Position numbers and translations under genes: made by a program
NCBI GenBank assembly: GCA_015231885.1
Contig: JADGAT010000002.1
Span: 62,001 to 126,000, forward strand
Direction of reading: 5' to 3'
Source: SAR324 cluster bacterium
Lineage (GTDB): Bacteria; SAR324; NAC60-12
DNA: 64,000 bases
Notes under the pieces: generated by a model
The model's input: the letters and a program-made list of their open reading frames with translations, nothing else
What the model was told of the DNA's origin: nothing
Database searches by the model: none
In this document: positions 53,888 through 63,059 of the stretch, piece by piece
How positions within the stretch are numbered: position 1 is the stretch's first letter
Layout: each line of letters begins with the position of its first letter

Positions 53888-55909
53888 TCATTCTTTTCCT
53901 TTTTCTAATTCCGAGCGGATTCGAATTGGAACATGAATCGCATCCCGAGCCATATCAATAATAGGTAATTCAACCCTCTCATCGTCCAGTGCCCATCTGG
54001 CATATTTTTGATTAAATTTGCGATAGCGTAATACAGCACTGACCGTCAAAGGGTTTTTTGCCCAGTAAGGCACCTGAAATGAGTACTCGGCAGTATCTGA
54101 TTTGCCTGCAGGAATAACATGGTGAAAGCTTTCTCCAGCCATATTGAATAAATCATGTTTCCAGACATGCCTGCCAAACCGATCAATAGGAATGGACTGG
54201 TAGACAAAAGCATTTGGCCCCACTTCCTGCTGTCTGGAAAGCCTGCCGTTTTCATAGACCAGTTCATTTTCAGCATCGACTACCCGGAAGTGTATCCACG
54301 CCTGATTGATATCGATGGTACCTCCTGGAAAATTATGACCCACTCCCGTATTAGTGACAACCACCTTGATAGAAGCATTTTCCCCCAGATAGAGATAAGC
54401 AGGAGGTTCTTTATTTGCACGAACAGCTTTCTGAAGAAACTGCTGACTCCGTTCCGCATCCTTTCTTTGAGGATCGTCAATGGCAATGTTCATTTTATCA
54501 GACTGCAGAAACTCTTTGACCAGCAAAAAATGATCATGGTTACCGAGCAGCGACGGAATTGCCGTATTGCCCCCTGGAGTATAATGAGAGACTATCTTTC
54601 CATTTGTATCGGCAGAAGGATCTTCACCAGAAATCAACGGCATATGACAGTCCTGGCATCGTTTTATTGACGAATGAGAAAAGACTTGCTCACTCTGACC
54701 GGAATAGGGGCCATTCAACCAAGCGGTGTATTCGTTCTGCAGCTTGACCCATCCCCAGTTGTTCATGTCTTTATCCATAAAGGCTTCATGACAGGACGCG
54801 CACATTTGTGACGTCCCCAGAGGATTGCGGGACATGTCCATACGATGCTGACGTGGATGAATCCGAATCAGAAAATGATTTATTTTCTGCAAGAGAGGGT
54901 TGTCTAGACCTGCAAAGAGATACGTAGCTGCTGGAGCCCATTGATAGCTCCCCACCCCCTTCAAGTGCACTATTTTTTCAATGCCATGGCAACTCATGCA
55001 GCTCACCCCTTGTTTATGAGCGATTGTGCCCGGAATACCTCCATGGTTCCCTCCCCTGGTCAATTCTCCTGTCAAAAGAGCAATGGGAGCATGGCAACCC
55101 TCACAATACCGTGCTGCCGCAATTCCTTTGTGTTGTACCAGAAAATTAATATTGGTCACGTATGCAGGATCTGAAGCGGCCTGACTGTGGATCGAGGCTT
55201 GCCATTGCCTGGCAATTTCTTTATGACAGCTGCTGCATTGATCAGAACCCGCAATTTTGTATTGTTTCACAAAGCGGCCATCCTTCGTTTCTGTTTGCCC
55301 GGGACGGAAGGGATGATCACTATATGGTAATTCATAGGGTTCTATAGCAGAACGGCTTGGTAAATCAGGCAACACCAAATCATATATTACTGTTGCCAAA
55401 ATAACAGCAGCGGCACAGACCATCACTCCTTGAATACTATGTTTCAATTCCTTCAAGGTCAGAGGAAAAGCCATCTTTGAAGAACGCCCTCCCCGGGAAG
55501 ACACCCATACATTCCAAAGCAGATGCCCTGCCAACATACTGAGGGCCACATAAGCACACCCAATATGTGCCGTTTCTATCCAATCCAACGATTCGGATTG
55601 ACCAAAAACAACGATGTATACCCCACTTCCAGTCAGCCCAAGTAATGCCAGCAGACCAATCCAACCACTTGCAAAAGAAATCAATGGCCGAAGTCGAAAA
55701 GTGCGAGTGAGATGAGATAGAACATAAGGGACGATGAGGATGCCCAAAACGATACCGCTGAAAGTATGGAGCAGATATGTCCATTGTTGCCATTCTTTCT
55801 GTTGTTCAAAAAAATACGTAACAAAACCGCTGATGGAAGCAATCAGCAGCCAGCATAACAACAAAGGTCTAGCGTGTTTTTCCATGGCCTGAAAAATATC
55901 TATTTTCAT
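53888..55909 (-). CDS. Membrane-anchored pentaheme cytochrome c
   Basis: 673 residues. The N-terminus has four to five membrane helices (about 15-32, 45-68, 80-102, 112-135 and 160-180). His pairs H48/H66 and H115/H129 (HX13H) could hold b-type heme. The periplasmic part has five CxxCH motifs (225-229, 269-273, 304-308, 370-374, 418-422), including CEGCHAP and CMSCHGI, as in cytochrome c554-like proteins, and a beta-rich C-terminal domain follows. It could carry electrons between the quinone pool and a periplasmic partner. The start overlaps the FG-GAP gene by 4 bases (ATGA). Confidence 0.88.
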   Translation of the reverse strand: MKIDIFQAMEKHARPLLLCWLLIASISGFVTYFFEQQKEWQQWTYLLHTFSGIVLGILIVPYVLSHLTRTFRLRPLISFASGWIGLLALLGLTGSGVYIVVFGQSESLDWIETAHIGCAYVALSMLAGHLLWNVWVSSRGGRSSKMAFPLTLKELKHSIQGVMVCAAAVILATVIYDLVLPDLPSRSAIEPYELPYSDHPFRPGQTETKDGRFVKQYKIAGSDQCSSCHKEIARQWQASIHSQAASDPAYVTNINFLVQHKGIAAARYCEGCHAPIALLTGELTRGGNHGGIPGTIAHKQGVSCMSCHGIEKIVHLKGVGSYQWAPAATYLFAGLDNPLLQKINHFLIRIHPRQHRMDMSRNPLGTSQMCASCHEAFMDKDMNNWGWVKLQNEYTAWLNGPYSGQSEQVFSHSSIKRCQDCHMPLISGEDPSADTNGKIVSHYTPGGNTAIPSLLGNHDHFLLVKEFLQSDKMNIAIDDPQRKDAERSQQFLQKAVRANKEPPAYLYLGENASIKVVVTNTGVGHNFPGGTIDINQAWIHFRVVDAENELVYENGRLSRQQEVGPNAFVYQSIPIDRFGRHVWKHDLFNMAGESFHHVIPAGKSDTAEYSFQVPYWAKNPLTVSAVLRYRKFNQKYARWALDDERVELPIIDMARDAIHVPIRIRSELEKGKE

Positions 55910-58900
55910 AGACTTTCTCTGGAACGGACATACTGCAGCACTTCTTTTGGGTAACGATGCTTCAGTGCAGCCGCCGCTTGCCAGCGCACTTCGATCTGTT
56001 CTTTTTTATTTTTGAGCAGCTTCCACAAATACTGCTCAGTTGTTTGATCCTCAAAGAGCCCTAATCCGGAGATTGCATTTTTGAAAATGGGATCATGCCG
56101 CCACTTTGTTAATTGCAGCAATATATCCAGATAAACCTCTGCTTTGCTTTCCAAGAGGCCGTTCAATATTTGCATACGGAGACTCAAAGGTTGATTGGTA
56201 TCTAAAATAATCGTATTCAAGAATTGTTTTGCCCAAATATGTTTTTGCTGCAGTGCGATATCTACAGCAACTTGTCGTACCACTATATTTTGATCTTGTA
56301 TACTATGAATCAAAGGAAAAGGAGTGTGTGTACCTTGCAGATTGGGGGGTTCTTGTTTAGCCCAATACCGGAGTGATGCTGCACGAATAAGCTCACTGGA
56401 ATCCCGGTAGAGATAATCAGACAAGACACGATGATTTTTCTTGTTCTCCAAACTGTTAAAGGCTTCCAAACGATTTTCTAAGGGTTGCTCCTTGTCTTCA
56501 ATGATGCGCAACAAGGCTTTCTGCACCATGCCTTCTTCAGAATACTGGGCTAACGCTTTAATGGCCAGCAGTCTGGTAGCAGCATCCCCTAACCTTTTCA
56601 ACAACAAGGAGACGGGCACATTTGATACAAAATAGTCATTATCCAGCCTTAGCAGTAGGTGATAAGCTCCCATGCGAACAACGGCATCTCTGTGATGCAT
56701 CAGTTGATCCGTCACTATGAACAGATAAGGACTTCTCAGTTTTCCCAATGTTTCCAATACACTAAGAGCAATTGTTCCAGGAATTTCAGAGAGAAAAAGG
56801 TCATCAGGAGATCCTAACCACTCCAAGACCGATTCATGTAGACTCTGATGGCTGATCACCACACCATCTTGATAATCACCATGAATTGCCTGCAGAATTT
56901 TAAGTACCGTATTTGCCTCTTCCAAATGCAGTTCGATTTCATCAAGAGGAGGAAATAGATTTTTAAAAAGAAAAATCCACTCCAGATCATGGAGTCTTTT
57001 GAGAGCAATCAGTATCTGAGCTTTCATCTCTGGGGATTGAGAGGGGTCATGAAAAACACGATGCAGACTGGGAATAACACGCTGCTCACGGATGAGACCC
57101 AACGCTCGGATTGCTGTCAGGCGCACTTCCTCTACCTGATCACCCATCAATTGTAATAACGGCCCTACCGCACGGAAATTTTCAGAATACCCCAATGCGC
57201 GAGCAGCACATTTTCGCACGGTGGGATTCTGATCACTCAATAGCCGAATCAGTTCTGGAATTGCCGTATGCTTTCGATGGATCACCGCTTCTTCCTCACG
57301 AAAAAATGAAGCAAATGCATCAGCAACGGCACACCTCACCTGAGGAGCAGGATCATGAAATGAGCGAAGGAACCAACGCACCAATACATCTTGTTCATGA
57401 TGCTGTAATGCCTGCAGGGCCTCAATCCGGTTGGATGGGTTTAGATCATCCAGAGCCGTAATCAAGATAGGAATTCCTTGCTTCCCGTTCATTGTACCTG
57501 AAATGTTGATAGCGGTTTTCCTCACACTTGCATCTGGATCATGAATCGCAATTTCTATTTCGCGTAATTGCTCAGAAATTGTATCATGCTCAGCAGTCCA
57601 AAGAAGATATTGAGATCGGTTTTCAGCTTTTTCCGCACCCATCTGGAGCTTCATCGCCCTGTCTAAATTGTGGGATGAAGCGGCCCTTTTTATTATGAAC
57701 TGAGGCTGATCCTTAGAAATAGTAACATAATGATCAACTGGTATCTCCGTGTAATTCGTTTGAATACCATCAGGCCATTGTACTGTGATTTGATCAATTT
57801 GTGTTTCCAGACCTAAACCAAAATGGATACGAGGGTCGTTGCTGGAAAGGTAGCCCTCTCCTCGATGAACCGTTTGAAATTGTCGACTCTCTGGCGTCTT
57901 CAACCATACTTTTGCTCCAATTGCATCTCTATTCCCCGTACTGTTTTCCAGTACTATTCCTAACCAGTGCTGTGGTTTTGTTTCATTGATCAACAGTTGT
58001 CCCAAATCGTTATTGTGGCTCACATATATATCCATATCTCCATCATTATCAAAGTCGGCAAAAACAGCACTGCGTGCTGATAAATTAGCAGTCAACGCCT
58101 CAGAAGATGTAAGGTCATATTGAAACATTCCATCTCCCTGATTGATCCACAGCAGCTTTCTTTGTCCTTGAGTCGACGCAGGATTATCCAGATCCGGGAT
58201 GTGCCAGCCGTTTGTCATAAATAAATCGAGCCAACCGTCATTATTCAAATCAAACAAACCCAGCCCACGGTTGGCAAAGCCAATCAACTGCTCATCAGTC
58301 ACCCCACGATCACGAGCTTGGTCATGCAACGGTTTTTTAGATAAATTGAAATTAGATTGAAAGGAAATGGAAGATTTTTGATTGATGAATAATTGCACAG
58401 GATATCCACTGTCACTGCCCATTACCAAATCAAGGTCACCATCCCTGTCTAGATCTCCAAACGCGACTCCTGTCGAACTATAGGGTGTATTCAAACGAAA
58501 AAAACTTCCAGCTTCTTGAAATGTACCATTTCCTGAATTGAGAAATACAGCATTGGGAGAACCTTCACCATTTGCCACAACCAGGTCTGGGTACTGATTC
58601 CCATCCAAATCCAGCCAGATGGATGACAGTCCACGCCCTGACGCATCAGCAACCCCCGCATGGACTGTCTCGTCCTGAAATTGTAAGTTACCCAGATTGC
58701 GATACAGTCGATTTTCTTCACTATCATACAGCCTGGCATCGAAAGAAGGGGGAACCTTCATCTGAAACCCTCTACCTTCTTCCAGGGTATTGGCCCCTTT
58801 TTGATAACGGATAAAGTTAACCACATAGATATCCAACCATCCATCCTTGTCATAGTCAGCCAACGTGACTGACGTGGACCATCGTTTTCCTGCAATTCCT

Positions 58901-59499
58901 GAATTTTTAGTAATATCATCAAATGTTCCATCTCCATTATTGCGATACAGTCGATTTTCTCCAAAGTTGGTGATAAAGAGGTCGGAATCTCCATCATTAT
59001 CCAGATCCCCGGCAACACAGCCCATGCCCCAGGAAGATTGGAGCAACCCTGCTTCACTGGTCACATTTTCAAACTGAGCATTTCCTGTATTACGATAAAG
59101 CGCATGGCCTTTTTTCTGCTGCCACCATTGCGATTGTCCATAAAAATAAGTTTGACCTGTTCCATTGACCAAAAAAAGATCCATCCAGCCATCCTGATCA
59201 TAATCCATGGCACATGCACCCGACCCCATGGTTTCAGTAAGCCCGGTCAGTTTTTTCCCTCTTTGATGATGGACAAAATAGAGGCCAGCCTGAAGTGTTC
59301 TGTCATGGAATACAGGAACATGATTTTTTGTAGGAATGGAGTGTTGTGTGTTTTGGCGAGCAGACCGTTCTAAAGAAATCGGGGTGGTTGGAGTTTTGAA
59401 CAGAACAATAGCCAGAAGTAGAAACGCAATGGAAAGAACAAGCCCCGAACCATAAAAACGGTATTTATGATCTGATGAACGAAACGACTTGGAGAGCAT
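55906..59499 (-). CDS. Large FG-GAP / ASPIC-UnbV / HEAT-repeat surface protein
   Basis: 1197 residues from MLSKSFRSSDHKYRF at 59499; a frame from 59595 overlaps the upstream gene and is not used. One membrane helix near 15-35 anchors or exports it. Residues about 70-520 contain at least seven calcium-type FG-GAP/VCBS motifs (DLDNDGDSDLFITN, DYDKDGWLDIYVVN, DFDNDGDMDIYVSH and others). Then comes an ASPIC/UnbV domain (RGEGYLSSNDPRIHFGLG, VQWPDG), and the C-terminal half is HEAT repeats. The plan resembles CRTAC1-like proteins fused to HEAT repeats. It overlaps the cytochrome gene by 4 bases. Confidence 0.87.
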   Translation of the reverse strand: MLSKSFRSSDHKYRFYGSGLVLSIAFLLLAIVLFKTPTTPISLERSARQNTQHSIPTKNHVPVFHDRTLQAGLYFVHHQRGKKLTGLTETMGSGACAMDYDQDGWMDLFLVNGTGQTYFYGQSQWWQQKKGHALYRNTGNAQFENVTSEAGLLQSSWGMGCVAGDLDNDGDSDLFITNFGENRLYRNNGDGTFDDITKNSGIAGKRWSTSVTLADYDKDGWLDIYVVNFIRYQKGANTLEEGRGFQMKVPPSFDARLYDSEENRLYRNLGNLQFQDETVHAGVADASGRGLSSIWLDLDGNQYPDLVVANGEGSPNAVFLNSGNGTFQEAGSFFRLNTPYSSTGVAFGDLDRDGDLDLVMGSDSGYPVQLFINQKSSISFQSNFNLSKKPLHDQARDRGVTDEQLIGFANRGLGLFDLNNDGWLDLFMTNGWHIPDLDNPASTQGQRKLLWINQGDGMFQYDLTSSEALTANLSARSAVFADFDNDGDMDIYVSHNNDLGQLLINETKPQHWLGIVLENSTGNRDAIGAKVWLKTPESRQFQTVHRGEGYLSSNDPRIHFGLGLETQIDQITVQWPDGIQTNYTEIPVDHYVTISKDQPQFIIKRAASSHNLDRAMKLQMGAEKAENRSQYLLWTAEHDTISEQLREIEIAIHDPDASVRKTAINISGTMNGKQGIPILITALDDLNPSNRIEALQALQHHEQDVLVRWFLRSFHDPAPQVRCAVADAFASFFREEEAVIHRKHTAIPELIRLLSDQNPTVRKCAARALGYSENFRAVGPLLQLMGDQVEEVRLTAIRALGLIREQRVIPSLHRVFHDPSQSPEMKAQILIALKRLHDLEWIFLFKNLFPPLDEIELHLEEANTVLKILQAIHGDYQDGVVISHQSLHESVLEWLGSPDDLFLSEIPGTIALSVLETLGKLRSPYLFIVTDQLMHHRDAVVRMGAYHLLLRLDNDYFVSNVPVSLLLKRLGDAATRLLAIKALAQYSEEGMVQKALLRIIEDKEQPLENRLEAFNSLENKKNHRVLSDYLYRDSSELIRAASLRYWAKQEPPNLQGTHTPFPLIHSIQDQNIVVRQVAVDIALQQKHIWAKQFLNTIILDTNQPLSLRMQILNGLLESKAEVYLDILLQLTKWRHDPIFKNAISGLGLFEDQTTEQYLWKLLKNKKEQIEVRWQAAAALKHRYPKEVLQYVRSRESL

Positions 59500-59533
59500 A
59501 AGCTCAATGCATAAGGTGAAAAATGGTTTGATA

Positions 59534-61285
59534 TCATTCAGGTTTGCGATACTGAAAACCAATGATAGTGACATCATCCCCCGGAGAATATCCAAACAGA
59601 AACAAACTGCGAATTAATGTCCCCAACGTGTTATCCATGTCATCATTCCTGAATTCATCAAGAAATTCGATCAGGCGATCCTGTCCATACAATTCTCCCT
59701 CGTTACTTTCCCATTCTGTAATTCCATCAGTAAATATAAACAGCTTGTCTCCCTCCTGAAGCTGGTACTGCTCATTAACATAAGGGACGATCTCCTCTAA
59801 AAACATCCCCAAAGCACATCCTCCTTCACCAAGCAGCACACAACTCTTCTGATCCTTTGGCAGAATTACCATAGGGGGATGTGCTGCATTGGCCGTTGTT
59901 AATTTACCATCGGGTTCAATGCGTAGAAAAACACCTGTTACAGAAAGGCCTGTATCACGGGAAGCAAGCAGCGTGTTCAGCTTTCGAAGGACCTCATCGG
60001 GAGGAAGGTTTGGCCGAATTTGATCCAACCCGATGTTGGCCATCATGGTCATGAAGGCGGCTGCCACTCCGTGTCCAGTCGCATCACCTAAAAAGATATT
60101 CAATGCGCCATCACGATTATAGGACCAATCATAGACATCTCCAGAAACTTTATCTAACGGCAAATACCTGGTTACCATTTTCAAATAAGGAGTTTCTTTG
60201 ATATCCGGTAAAATGGCACGCTGAAATTCTGAAGCCACGGTGAGATCACGCTGTACACGTTCATTGATCTCACGAATCTGCTGCTCTTTATGCTGGCTTT
60301 CTTCATACAATGACGCATTCTCAAAATGATTGGCCAGAATACGGGTCAAGCTTTCTAAAAGATTTTGATCGTTGTTGCTGAATAAGATATCAGGAGTATA
60401 ATGAGAAATCGTCACCAAACCTATAGACCGCTGCTGGAATACCAGCGGTACGACCAATTGCTGCACATAGGATTTTCCATAATGAAGGCGCAGTGTCTGC
60501 TCATTCTGAAAAGGCCGCAATTCTTCTAACGAAAAGATTTTACTTTGCTGGGAAGCAAAAACGTCATAAGTATACAAAGTATCTGGAGAAACGCTTATCT
60601 CAAAGTGACCTGTATACTGAGGATCCAAGCCATGACTGGCATAAACGACCATCACATTGTCCTTTTCACGGTACAGCAAAATAGAGCCTGAACCATCCGG
60701 GCGGATGGCATCAACGGTTTGCTGAATGAACAACTGGGTGGCTTCTTCCAAATTCAGGGTAGAGCTCACACTTTTTGTAATATCATAGACAATGGACAAC
60801 CGTTTTTGCGACTCTCTCAACTCCTGAGTGCGATCCTCAATACGTTGTTCGAGTTGCTGATTCAACTGCTCCAGTTGCTCTGTCAGCACTCCATTGTTAA
60901 TATACAGCCTGTAAAAATCCGCAGCACTCTTGATAGCATGACGCAACTCTGCCAGCTCAAAAGGTTTTTTGATGTAGCCATAAATATGACCATCATTGAT
61001 GGCTTTGATCAACGATTCGATATCTGTGTATCCTGTGATCAAAAGCCGGATGGACTTTTCATAATGCTCTGCAATCTTTTGTAGCAATTCATGCCCCTGT
61101 ATTCCAGGCAGTCGTTCATCAACCAGGAATATATCAAAGACCTTCCCTTGTTTCAGTAACTCCCATGCTTCTTCTGAAGAAGCGGCAGAAGTCACATGAT
61201 ACTCTTTGCGGAGGATATAAAATAAAGTTTGTGCCACCGCCGTTTCATCATCAACAATGAGTAAATTTAACTTTTCTGAGTTCAT
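59534..61285 (-). CDS. REC-GAF-SpoIIE phosphatase
   Basis: 583 residues. The receiver (5-120; IVDDETAV, LVDERLPGIQG) is followed by a coiled coil, a GAF domain (about 170-320, SGSILLYREKDN to SIGLVTISHYTP) and a PP2C/SpoIIE domain with SGDVYDWSYN, GDATGHGVAAAF, FTDGITEWES and DDVTIIGFQ. It is the first gene of a set with the FG-GAP protein (34-base gap) and the cytochrome. The leader has no Shine-Dalgarno site but a hairpin and a CACCTCCC stretch. The substrate is unknown. Confidence 0.9.
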   Translation of the reverse strand: MNSEKLNLLIVDDETAVAQTLFYILRKEYHVTSAASSEEAWELLKQGKVFDIFLVDERLPGIQGHELLQKIAEHYEKSIRLLITGYTDIESLIKAINDGHIYGYIKKPFELAELRHAIKSAADFYRLYINNGVLTEQLEQLNQQLEQRIEDRTQELRESQKRLSIVYDITKSVSSTLNLEEATQLFIQQTVDAIRPDGSGSILLYREKDNVMVVYASHGLDPQYTGHFEISVSPDTLYTYDVFASQQSKIFSLEELRPFQNEQTLRLHYGKSYVQQLVVPLVFQQRSIGLVTISHYTPDILFSNNDQNLLESLTRILANHFENASLYEESQHKEQQIREINERVQRDLTVASEFQRAILPDIKETPYLKMVTRYLPLDKVSGDVYDWSYNRDGALNIFLGDATGHGVAAAFMTMMANIGLDQIRPNLPPDEVLRKLNTLLASRDTGLSVTGVFLRIEPDGKLTTANAAHPPMVILPKDQKSCVLLGEGGCALGMFLEEIVPYVNEQYQLQEGDKLFIFTDGITEWESNEGELYGQDRLIEFLDEFRNDDMDNTLGTLIRSLFLFGYSPGDDVTIIGFQYRKPE

Positions 61286-61336
61286 TTTTTTTGATGGGAG
61301 GTGACCCCAATGGGACTTCTAAATGGGGGAGTTATT

Positions 61337-61362
61337 ATTGCGAAACAAGGCCGTTTCGCAAT
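61337..61362. repeat. 10-bp perfect inverted repeat in the leader of the REC-GAF-SpoIIE gene
   Basis: ATTGCGAAAC and GTTTCGCAAT surround a 6-base loop, 52 bases before the start codon on the minus strand. It could be an operator or an mRNA hairpin. The rest of 61286-61537 has no convincing gene; a plus-strand frame there has a strong-looking ribosome site but an unlikely protein. Confidence 0.6.
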
Positions 61363-61537
61363 GAAAAAAAAGAATTATAGCCAATTTGTAAGTCCAAATC
61401 CAGCATGTTTTTTCTTTCCTGAAGAATATTGTAGAGGAAAACATCATCGAATTTTATTTCCCAATATTGACTGTGAAATAGCCGATCTTTCAATTTTTAT
61501 CAGGTTTATCATACGTTTATGCATACAGTACATTCCC

Positions 61538-61698
61538 AAGGAATGCTCAAACAATAACTTAGCAAATCTACTTGTCTTTTCAACGATCAATTGCGTTGCT
61601 TTACCGGTTACACAGCAAATTATTCGCCCGATAAAACGCCTTGAATCTCGATGAAAATCCTGCGTAACTTTCACATGTTATTATTTTCGCCTTCCTAA
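61538..61698 (-). repeat. Dispersed 160-bp palindromic repeat, copy 3
   Basis: Same orientation as copy 1, starting AAGGAATGCTCAAAC and ending CTTCCTAA. The central inverted repeat is decayed (ACACAGCAAATTATTCGC), so this copy folds less well. Its right end supplies the TAG stop codon of the thioesterase gene at 61695. It lies between this gene and the REC-GAF-SpoIIE leader. Confidence 0.88.
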
Positions 61699-62162
61699 GA
61701 AATAACGTAAGATCCTGTGCCAGCCGCAATGAGGATGGTTTCATCGTTGTGAAGTTCAATTCGGGTCACCGCCACCTTGCTCCCAATTCGTAGCACATCA
61801 CCAGTTGCAATGAACCAATGTCCGAGCCCAGGTCTCAAATAATCGACCCTCAAATCGATGGTACTCAAGTTGGGAAGCAATTCCATGCTTTCTCCAATTT
61901 GAAGATTACCAGACTTTTCCAATACTCCTAAAAATGCGGTCAGCCCTCCTGTGACATCAATGATGGAAGCAATCACTCCTCCATGAAGCATCCCCCGGAG
62001 ATAGTGCCCCACTAGATCATTTCTCATTTCCAATCGGATGACAGGGCGCATATCCTCAAGCAGTTCTACCTGCATTCCCAGCGTTTTATTGAATGGAATT
62101 TTTTCATTGAAAATCTTTTGAACAATTGAGAATAACTCCTCATTTTTGACAAAAATACTCAT
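61695..62162 (-). CDS. Hotdog-fold thioesterase (PaaI/YbgC-like)
   Basis: 155 residues with a PaaI-type hotdog pattern: NDLVGHYLRGMLHGGVIASI (the HGG motif at about 80-83, with the helix that follows) and DLRVDYLRPG near the second strand. These hydrolyse acyl-CoA thioesters; the acyl group is unknown. It follows rlmB by 88 bases. The stop codon lies inside the end of repeat copy 3, so the last residues may have been created by insertion. Confidence 0.88.
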   Translation of the reverse strand: MSIFVKNEELFSIVQKIFNEKIPFNKTLGMQVELLEDMRPVIRLEMRNDLVGHYLRGMLHGGVIASIIDVTGGLTAFLGVLEKSGNLQIGESMELLPNLSTIDLRVDYLRPGLGHWFIATGDVLRIGSKVAVTRIELHNDETILIAAGTGSYVIS

Positions 62163-62250
62163 GGGTTCTCCTTCAAGACATGATTACAGGTTATCTTCAA
62201 CTTGTAGTGTGCCGCTACCGTAAATAACAAGACTAAAAGGAAAAGGAGGG

Positions 62251-63048
62251 TCAGTTGGCAGGATGTTGTGTAAGTTGGAACAATGCAACAGCAGTGGCAT
62301 TGCTGACATTGAGGGAGGATACTTCCGAGTTGCCGGCAATGCTCAGATGCCAATCGCAGGTCGCATGAACCAACTGCCGCATTCCTTTGCCTTCATTACC
62401 AACAACAAGAATATAAGACCGGTCCCATTTGAGAGAAGATATGCATTCTTCTGTGTCCGCGTCCAGACCCACAATCCAGTATCCTTTCTTTTTTTGCTGT
62501 TCTAAAAACCTGGCAAGGTTGGGCACACCAATGACTGGAAAATATTCGAGAACACCCGCTGAACTTTTGGAGACCGTTGGTGTTAATGGTGCTGAATGAT
62601 TCATGGGGACAATCACTCCAGACGCATGGAAAAAAGCACTGGATCGAATAATAGCACCCATATTATGCGGATCTTCCACTTGATCCAGGGCCACAAACAA
62701 GCGGTGCTCTGTGGGAGTGGGATCCGCTAGTAAATGGGCATCCCCATAAGGCACAGGACCACAAGACAATATAGAGCCTTGATGCAGTACTCCCCCAACG
62801 AGCTGATCCATTTGTCGATTGTCCATGCGGTTAACAGGGATGTTCGCCTTTTTTGCCAAGCGTGCCAGCTCCTCCAGTCTTTCGGAGGAAGGGGTGGATG
62901 GGGATTTGCCCCCATGCTTCAAATAGAGGTAAAAGATCTGTCGCTTTTGACAGACAAGGGCTTCTTTGACAGGCTGGATGCCATATAGCAATTCTCCAGT
63001 CAGTGATGAGTAGCAGGGTTTTTTCCCGGATCTTTTTTTATTTCCCAT
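62251..63048 (-). CDS. rlmB: 23S rRNA 2'-O-ribose methyltransferase, TrmH/SpoU family (RlmB)
   Basis: 265 residues from the ATG at 63048; a TTG nine bases upstream has no room for a ribosome site after the ribBA stop. A small substrate-binding domain (about 20-100, starting LLYGIQPVKEAL) is followed by the knotted SPOUT domain with DPHNMGAIIRSSAFF, VVGNEGKGMRQLV and LNVSNATAVALFQ, the three SpoU motifs. RlmB methylates G2251 of 23S rRNA in E. coli. It lies 11 bases after ribBA. Confidence 0.92.
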   Translation of the reverse strand: MGNKKRSGKKPCYSSLTGELLYGIQPVKEALVCQKRQIFYLYLKHGGKSPSTPSSERLEELARLAKKANIPVNRMDNRQMDQLVGGVLHQGSILSCGPVPYGDAHLLADPTPTEHRLFVALDQVEDPHNMGAIIRSSAFFHASGVIVPMNHSAPLTPTVSKSSAGVLEYFPVIGVPNLARFLEQQKKKGYWIVGLDADTEECISSLKWDRSYILVVGNEGKGMRQLVHATCDWHLSIAGNSEVSSLNVSNATAVALFQLTQHPAN

Positions 63049-63059
63049 TGCAGGCAAAC

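Noticed and set aside
61310..61654. Plus-strand frame with GGGAGGTG six bases before an ATG
   Set aside because: The ribosome site looks excellent, but the protein has no recognisable pattern, contains a perfect inverted repeat and runs into repeat copy 3. It also covers the leader of the divergent phosphatase gene.
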